Origin: Ktedonobacter sp.
Lineage (GTDB): Bacteria; Chloroflexota; Ktedonobacteria; Ktedonobacterales; Ktedonobacteraceae
Direction of reading: 5' to 3'
DNA: 10,045 nt
Assembly (NCBI GenBank): GCA_003450555.1
Contig: DMFQ01000014.1
Location: 1-10,045, forward strand
The notes beneath the pieces are model-generated. The model had not been told where the DNA came from and did not search any database. It worked only from the letters and a program-made list of their open reading frames with translations. The number at the start of each line of letters is the position of its first letter. Positions within the stretch are counted from its first letter, which is position 1. A program made the translations under genes and the position numbers. This document shows, piece by piece, positions 5,532 to 10,045 of this stretch.

Positions 5532-7678
5532 TTCACTCGTTTCTGCTTTGAGCGATGCCGTTTTGCCGGTGAAACAATGACCGTTTTCGTCTCCTCATTG
5601 TTTTCATCACTGGTTGTAGGAGCGATAAACTGGCTTTCAGAACCCTCGTCGGCTGTAAGACTGGGTGCTTCTGCAAAGTGAGGAGCTTCCTCGTCGGCTG
5701 CAAGGCTGGATGTCTTCTCATACTGGGTATTATCTTTGTCCTCATCGGTATGTGGCAGAGTAAAAGATTGCAGCCACGAGGCCTCTTCGTCAGATTGTGA
5801 GGTAGTAAGAGATTGCAGCCATACTGGTTCCTCCTCGCTATGTGAGGGAGGAAGAGGTTGTAGCCATGCTGGTTCTTCGTCGGCGGGTAAAAGAGAATAC
5901 GATTGCAGCCACGTCCCCTCCTCTTCGCTCACTGGAGCGGTAGGTGACTCAGAGAATTCAGTGGCTTCGTCTACCCTTGCATGAGGAACCTCTTGTGAAA
6001 GTGGGTGCTCTGGTTCTGCTTCTGTTTCTACTGATGCGGTGGTACTATCAAGAGCTATATGCTCTTCTTGCTCATCGATAGCGGGCGCAATAGACGGATT
6101 TTCCACGGCAGCCTTAGCATGTTTCGGAGTAGATACGACAATAGTATTATCGTTCTCCTCGTTCTGCTCATCGATAGTGATCACCGGGACTCGATCTGTG
6201 ACGCCAGTATCGACCTCATTTGAGAAATGAGGCGCCGTCGGCATATCCATAGTGGGGATATTGGACGTGGATAGCCAGGGAGGTGGCGCTTGATCTGGAG
6301 TAGGTTCCCGGTATGGCGCCTCTTCCTCTGTCTGGGGAAGAGAAGTTGCTGGTGATAATTCACTTTCAGCAGGCGCCAGTGGCTGAGATGGATGAGAATC
6401 AAAAGGAATTGTAATGGCCCGTTGGTGCCGACGCGCAGCTGCACGCACATTTGGAACAACCGATGGAGGCTGTTTCGAGTAATCGAAGACTACCTTGATA
6501 GCGCGATTTTGGTCCTTTTTGACTGCTGTCATAAGCGCATCACGATAGCCGCTGAGCGGAAAGCAATGCGTGATCAGTTTATCGGGAAATAGCCGTTTAT
6601 TCTGTATCAATTCTGCTGTGATTTCAAAGGTAGTTTTTTTCTCGTAGGTGCCGATAGGCCAGGTCTCTATGCCATGGCCCATTGTACCGATGAGATTGAT
6701 CTCCTGATACCATATGGGCGTGAGATCAAGCTGCATCTTGTGAAGGTTAAGACCTACCATGACTACAGTTGAACCGGCTCGTGCCCACCTGAGAGCGTCA
6801 TGCGTGGTACGAGTGCTGCCGACGGTATCGTAAATGACATCGTAGCCTCCCAGCAGCATCTTGTTTCCCCCTATGCCCTGGTAGAATTTTGCTCCAGTAA
6901 CACGTTGCACTTCTCTATAACTATCCCGAGGGTAGATGATATGCGCTCCCAGGCGTGCGGCTTGCTCGATCTGAAACGCGTGACGTGCCATGACACTAAC
7001 TTCGGCATCAGGCGCGAGGGCGCGCACCACCTGTAAGATGAGCAACCCGATCGTCCCAGCGCCTATAATGAGTACGTGATCTTTTGACTGAGGTATGTGT
7101 CGCAGGACGGCATGGACGGCGACTGCGGACGGTTCTAGCAGGACAGCCTGCATATCATTGATGTCGGCAGGTAGGCGGAAGAGCTGTTGTTCGTGCAGCA
7201 ACATCTCCTCGCTCCAGCCTCCGCCTATGGGTTGTGGACCTGGGAGGGCGCCGTATTCACAAAGGCTATAGTGACCAGAGGCACAGGAACGGCAGGGGTG
7301 TTGTACTCCTGCGGTAACGCAATTGGGTCCATATTGCAGTGCGACGCGGTCGCCGACACGTACATGTTGCACATCATTGCCAACTTCGATAACTTCCCCA
7401 ACAACCTCGTGACCCGGATAGGAGTAGCCGTGACTGGGGATGGCCGCGGGTGCAACTGTGAAATCTCCATTGGCAAAGATAAGGCGGAGGTCGCTGCCAC
7501 AGATACCGGCGAGAGAATTGCGTACGCGCACCCAGTTAGATGCAGAAAGAGGCTGTCGTGGTAAGTTCCGCACTTGCAGAGGAGCGAAAGAGGAGAAGTA
7601 GGCTCCACGCCAGATAAGTCCCAGAAGTTTCGTAGGTATAACGTGTGTTGGGTTGAGTTCTAAGGTTGAGGTCCACAT
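5528..7678 (-). CDS. Zinc-dependent medium-chain dehydrogenase with long acidic repeat tail
   Basis: The protein has 716 residues. Residues 1-400 form a complete medium-chain dehydrogenase (MDR) of the threonine/sorbitol dehydrogenase-like group. Visible landmarks are the catalytic zinc ligands C60 (ICGSD), H90 and E91 (GHE); a structural zinc lobe C120, C129, C132, C140; and the nucleotide-binding GAGTIG at 206-211. The second strand of the Rossmann fold ends in VMARHAF without the usual acidic residue, which hints at NADP(H) rather than NAD(H). It should oxidise an alcohol or polyol, or reduce a carbonyl; the substrate is unknown. Residues 401-716 are low-complexity, rich in Glu, Pro, Ser and Thr, and end in a basic patch (AKRHRSKQKR). 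Usual MDR length is 340-400, so the tail nearly doubles it. The ATG follows AGGGAGAA (plus 7683-7690). A sensor kinase gene lies 130 bases upstream. Confidence 0.9.
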   Translation of the reverse strand: MWTSTLELNPTHVIPTKLLGLIWRGAYFSSFAPLQVRNLPRQPLSASNWVRVRNSLAGICGSDLRLIFANGDFTVAPAAIPSHGYSYPGHEVVGEVIEVGNDVQHVRVGDRVALQYGPNCVTAGVQHPCRSCASGHYSLCEYGALPGPQPIGGGWSEEMLLHEQQLFRLPADINDMQAVLLEPSAVAVHAVLRHIPQSKDHVLIIGAGTIGLLILQVVRALAPDAEVSVMARHAFQIEQAARLGAHIIYPRDSYREVQRVTGAKFYQGIGGNKMLLGGYDVIYDTVGSTRTTHDALRWARAGSTVVMVGLNLHKMQLDLTPIWYQEINLIGTMGHGIETWPIGTYEKKTTFEITAELIQNKRLFPDKLITHCFPLSGYRDALMTAVKKDQNRAIKVVFDYSKQPPSVVPNVRAAARRHQRAITIPFDSHPSQPLAPAESELSPATSLPQTEEEAPYREPTPDQAPPPWLSTSNIPTMDMPTAPHFSNEVDTGVTDRVPVITIDEQNEENDNTIVVSTPKHAKAAVENPSIAPAIDEQEEHIALDSTTASVETEAEPEHPLSQEVPHARVDEATEFSESPTAPVSEEEGTWLQSYSLLPADEEPAWLQPLPPSHSEEEPVWLQSLTTSQSDEEASWLQSFTLPHTDEDKDNTQYEKTSSLAADEEAPHFAEAPSLTADEGSESQFIAPTTSDENNEETKTVIVSPAKRHRSKQKRVK
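5732..5911 (-). repeat. Four tandem 45-bp units encoding a 15-residue WLQ repeat
   Basis: Within the dehydrogenase tail, four consecutive units of exactly 15 residues begin with W590, W605, W620 and W635. The pattern is WLQ-S/P, about five variable residues with Ser, Thr or Pro, then a D/E-E-E/D block just before the next Trp. In DNA, GATTGCAGCC or a near copy starts at 5766, 5811, 5856 and 5901 on the plus strand, a strict 45-base period. A preceding SEEEGT primes the first unit. A further isolated WL follows a Pro run at residue 468. The units differ in their middle residues, so the conserved Trp-Leu-Gln and acidic positions look selected rather than freshly duplicated. Confidence 0.9.
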
Positions 7679-7761
7679 AGCGTTCTCCCTGGGGTTTCAG
7701 CAATTTGGTGCTTTTATTTTTACATATCATTCTGATATCATCTTGTATGTTGTTTCACCGC

Positions 7762-7790
7762 AGTGTATCATGCATGTGGAGGGTGGTCAA
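7762..7790 (-). promoter_or_regulatory. Candidate promoter of the dehydrogenase gene
   Basis: On the minus strand TTGACC (plus 7785-7790) and TACACT (plus 7762-7767) are separated by 17 bases, and TGA before the -10 gives an extended -10 form. The -35 matches the sigma-70 consensus at 5 of 6 positions and the -10 at 4 of 6. Transcription would start near 7755 and leave a leader of about 77 bases before the ATG at 7678. The position between the kinase stop and the dehydrogenase start suggests that the dehydrogenase can be transcribed on its own. Confidence 0.4.
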
Positions 7791-7808
7791 TCGTATAGGA
7801 AAGATTGT

Positions 7809-8996
7809 TTACCCTGCAACGCAGGGCAGTTTCACCGTGAAGACAGTCTCTTTATCGGGTGTACTCAGCACAGTGATGTGTCCCTCGTGTGCCAGTACGA
7901 CGGCTCTCGCGATGGAGAGGCCAAGGCCTGTACCCTGGGGAACCTTCCAGGGGGATTCGTAAATAGGCATATGTTCGCCTCGGTAGAAGCGGTCGAAAAT
8001 TTGCGGGAGGTCGTCCGGGTGGATGCCTTTGCCATTATCGATGACCTGCATAAGTGCGTGACCATCCTCCCTATCGAGTTGCAAGCGAATCCAACCATCA
8101 GGAGCCGGGCGACCATACTTGAGCGCATTTTCAACCAGGATATGTATCACCTGTTTGATATGGTCGGCGTTTGCTCGTACGCCCAGACGCTCATCAGTCG
8201 CGAAGTAAATGGTTACTTTGCGGCCATCCGTTGCCAGTACTTTTGCCTGTTCTACTCCATCGACGACTAAGTCAACCAGGTCGACATACTGTTTTTCTAC
8301 CGTATTTCCACTATCGAAGCGGGCCAGCATTAACAGGTCATTGACCATGCGCGTCATGCGTTCAGCCTCGTTCTTTATCAACTTGAGAACGCGTTGCACT
8401 GTCTCAGGGTCATCTTTTGCTCCACGCATCAGAACCTCTGTAAAACCTCGAATAGAGGTCAAGGGAGTGCGTAACTGGTGAGAGGCATCGGAGATCAAAC
8501 GTCGAAAGCGCTGCTCTGAAGACTGTTGTTTTTGTGATGCTTGATCAAGTTGATCACCCATAATGGTCAAACTCGCAGCGGTCTTGCTCACTTCGTCATC
8601 GCCCTTCATGAGAGGCTGAAGGCGTTCTCGCTGCTGCAAATCGCCAAGGGTAATCGCCTGCGCTGCATCTGACATTTGTCGCAGTGGCCGCAGCAAAAAA
8701 TTGGTCAGCAGGAAGAGGATGAGGATTCCGACTACGATCAGTATGACTGCCGCAACCTGTAGGCTAGTGAGTAGGCCACCTCGCACCGTTATATTGGAGA
8801 CAGCATAGGTAGTCCACAAGTTATCAAAAATCAGCAGGACACAGATCAGCAAACTATAGACAAATGCCAATTGCCAGCGTAAACCTGAGAGGGGACGATG
8901 ACGCCAGGACCTGTAAGGATTTGTATATTTGTCCTCTTCATGCCCATTATCTTCGCGATGCACCTCAGATGAAGCATTTTTCAACTCTGCAGGCAT
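7809..8996 (-). CDS. Sensor histidine kinase, HAMP type
   Basis: This 395-residue membrane kinase is the likely partner of the response regulator encoded just upstream. A charged cytoplasmic N-terminus (1-38) is followed by membrane segment one (about 42-66), a very short outer loop (about 67-78) and membrane segment two (about 80-102). A HAMP linker begins at LRPLRQMSDA (about 102-155). The dimerisation domain carries the phosphorylated H173 in SDASHQLRTPLTS. The ATPase domain shows the N box (VENALKYG), the G1 box (VIDNGKGI), the F box (FDRFYRG) and the G2 box (GTGLGLSIA). With so small an outer loop, sensing is probably within the membrane or via another protein; the signal is unknown. The ATG follows AAGGA (plus 9005-9009) at 8 bases. 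The closest relatives by layout are the PhoR/BaeS-like kinases. Confidence 0.94.
   Translation of the reverse strand: MPAELKNASSEVHREDNGHEEDKYTNPYRSWRHRPLSGLRWQLAFVYSLLICVLLIFDNLWTTYAVSNITVRGGLLTSLQVAAVILIVVGILILFLLTNFLLRPLRQMSDAAQAITLGDLQQRERLQPLMKGDDEVSKTAASLTIMGDQLDQASQKQQSSEQRFRRLISDASHQLRTPLTSIRGFTEVLMRGAKDDPETVQRVLKLIKNEAERMTRMVNDLLMLARFDSGNTVEKQYVDLVDLVVDGVEQAKVLATDGRKVTIYFATDERLGVRANADHIKQVIHILVENALKYGRPAPDGWIRLQLDREDGHALMQVIDNGKGIHPDDLPQIFDRFYRGEHMPIYESPWKVPQGTGLGLSIARAVVLAHEGHITVLSTPDKETVFTVKLPCVAG
7812..7826 (-). other. Perfect 6-bp hairpin at the kinase stop codon
   Basis: On the minus strand CCCTGC-GTT-GCAGGG forms a perfect 6-bp stem with a 3-base loop covering the last codons of the kinase gene, directly followed by its TAA and then CAATCTTTCC. 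The GC-rich stem resembles a terminator, but the following T content is weak, so termination here would be inefficient at best. It may only be a coding coincidence. Confidence 0.2.
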
Positions 8997-9129
8997 TGAT
9001 TATATCCTTGTTTATCCTAAGAATACACGTTCAAAAAACACTCATTGCTGGTTCTGGGCGACTACCTGTTCATTCATCTGAGGCTGGCCTTCAAATAGAA
9101 TGACCTGGCAAATCAGCAATAGCGTTCAA
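8997..9129 (-). other. Spacer between response regulator and kinase genes
   Basis: These 133 bases separate two genes that are usually only a few bases apart in such operons. The end next to the kinase carries its ribosome binding site. On the minus strand an 11-codon frame (MNEQVVAQNQQ) ends about 50 bases before the kinase start. The same frame is open for a further 17 or so codons upstream, but nothing supports its translation. No terminator or convincing promoter was seen, so co-transcription of both genes remains the simpler view. Confidence 0.35.
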
Positions 9130-9990
9130 TCAACCTTTTAATACATAGCCTACCCCGCGTACCGTTTGAATTAAGCGAGGGGTACTTGGTGAATCTTCGA
9201 TTTTCTCCCTTAAATATCGCACGTAAACTTCAATGATATTAGTTTCACCCAAAAAGTCATAACCCCAGACTTTATTCAATATTGTCTGACGATCAAGAAC
9301 CTGGCGTGGGTGGCTCATGAACAGGTGTAGCAGGTTATATTCTGTAGCGGTCAGCTCGATCAGCCGGCCTGTACGGGTCACTTCACGTGTCGTCAAGTTC
9401 AGGCGTAAATCGCCAAATTGTAAGACCTGTCCCTCTCGTTCGTTCACACCGTCACCTTGTAAAGAATCAGAAGAGCGGCGCTGACGGCGCAGAATGGCGT
9501 GGATGCGGGCTACGAGTTCTTCAAAACTAAAAGGCTTGGTCAGGTAATCATCTGCCCCTGTCTTCAAGCCAGCCACCCGGTCCTCTACCTCGCCCTTGGC
9601 CGTCAACATGAGCACGGGTACATCTTGCGTGGTCGGGTTAATGCGCAGGCGTCTGCACACCTCTAGCCCGTCGATGCTGCCGGGTGGTAGCCCGAGGTCG
9701 AGGATGATGATATCCGGGCTGATACGCTGCGCAGTTGATAAGCCTTCCTGTCCGTCGGAGACAGCTTCCACCTGGAACCCTTCATAGCGTAGACCCAGTT
9801 TGATCAGTTCGATAATATTTTCTTCATCCTCGATCACCAGTACCTTTAATAAGGCCGGCTTTTGTTCGTAGGGGTTTTTAGCGAAGCTTGCTGGACGCGT
9901 TTCGTTTCCTTCACGTCCATTGAGGTTACCTTCCAGTTGTCCACCGGAAGACGAAGATAGGTTACTTCTTCCGATTGCATCCTGTTGCAT
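9130..9990 (-). CDS. OmpR/PhoB-family response regulator with N-terminal extension
   Basis: This 286-residue DNA-binding regulator is expected to be phosphorylated by the kinase encoded next. The receiver domain spans about 48-170: the acidic pair E54-D55 in VLVIEDEEN, the phospho-acceptor D98 in DIIILDLGLPP, the Thr of LMLTAKG, and Lys in DDYLTKPFS. The C-terminal winged helix (about 188-285) has LTATEYNLLHLF, the recognition-helix region with TNIIEVYVRYLREKI, and TVRGVGYVLKG at the end. About 48 residues rich in Ser, Gly and Asn precede the receiver, which is unusual. No in-frame ATG, GTG or TTG lies between residue 2 and the first receiver strand, so the extension is real if normal starts are used. 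AGGGGA sits 8 bases before the ATG at 9990. Confidence 0.95.
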   Translation of the reverse strand: MQQDAIGRSNLSSSSGGQLEGNLNGREGNETRPASFAKNPYEQKPALLKVLVIEDEENIIELIKLGLRYEGFQVEAVSDGQEGLSTAQRISPDIIILDLGLPPGSIDGLEVCRRLRINPTTQDVPVLMLTAKGEVEDRVAGLKTGADDYLTKPFSFEELVARIHAILRRQRRSSDSLQGDGVNEREGQVLQFGDLRLNLTTREVTRTGRLIELTATEYNLLHLFMSHPRQVLDRQTILNKVWGYDFLGETNIIEVYVRYLREKIEDSPSTPRLIQTVRGVGYVLKG

Positions 9991-10045
9991 AGCATAATTC
10001 CCCTTTTTTATAGGATGACTTAATACGCTGAATGTACGCTTCTTG
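9991..10045 (-). promoter_or_regulatory. Leader of the response regulator gene
   Basis: This stretch contains the ribosome binding site AAAAAGGGGAA (minus strand, plus about 9997-10009). A -10-like TATAAA lies at 10007-10012, but a start from it would fall inside the ribosome binding site and there is no -35 match. The real promoter is probably outside the window. Confidence 0.35.

Noticed and set aside
5290..5580. 96-codon plus-strand open frame in the hydrolase/dehydrogenase spacer
   Set aside because: It overlaps the end of the dehydrogenase tail, is rich in Cys and Leu without a clear domain, and has no ribosome binding site in place.
7653..8270. 205-codon plus-strand open frame across the kinase end and the dehydrogenase start
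   Set aside because: It covers the well-supported kinase coding region and the dehydrogenase promoter region in antisense; no domain is visible.
9036..9071. 11-codon leader peptide MNEQVVAQNQQ before the kinase gene
   Set aside because: No ribosome binding site, no attenuator-like structure and no run of regulatory codons; treated as chance.
10007..10012. TATAAA as the -10 of the response regulator promoter
   Set aside because: The start site would fall inside the ribosome binding site and no -35 element lies at the right distance.

Overview
The window looks like a piece of a bacterial chromosome with intermediate GC content. The most likely source is the Chloroflexota, probably a Ktedonobacteria-type organism. 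That assignment is inferred from three things: a grpE-dnaJ-hspR cluster, a cell surface that appears to lack outer-membrane genes, and proteins with long low-complexity acidic tails. No rRNA or other marker gene is present to confirm it. No tRNA, rRNA, CRISPR array, phage gene or insertion sequence was seen.

Left part (1-2138, plus strand): a compact heat-shock operon. GrpE is the nucleotide exchange factor for DnaK, DnaJ is the J-domain co-chaperone, and HspR is a MerR-family repressor of chaperone genes. dnaK is not in the window. The DnaJ keeps only one of the two zinc sites of the classical protein.

Middle part (2161-5250, minus strand, convergent with hspR): two tandem paralogous genes for membrane-anchored family 3 glycoside hydrolases of the beta-N-acetylhexosaminidase (NagZ-like) type. 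The upstream copy (3805-5250) is intact. The downstream copy (2161-3532) is split by a single-base frameshift but otherwise keeps its catalytic residues. The 272-base spacer between them carries a strong 12-bp inverted repeat.

Right part (5424-9990, all minus strand): transcription order is an OmpR-family response regulator, its sensor histidine kinase, then a zinc-dependent medium-chain dehydrogenase fused to a 316-residue disordered acidic tail. The tail contains an exact four-unit 15-residue WLQ repeat. A 35-codon open frame overlaps the dehydrogenase stop codon by ATGA and may be a coupled small protein or the original end of the tail. All genes from 9990 down to 2161 point the same way, so the two-component system lies upstream of the enzymes it could control. 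The spacers are 110-280 bases, so several transcription units are more likely than one operon.

Nothing here is clearly a new defence or mobile system. The most unusual items are the dehydrogenase-tail fusion with its repeat, the reduced DnaJ zinc region, and the frameshifted hydrolase copy.
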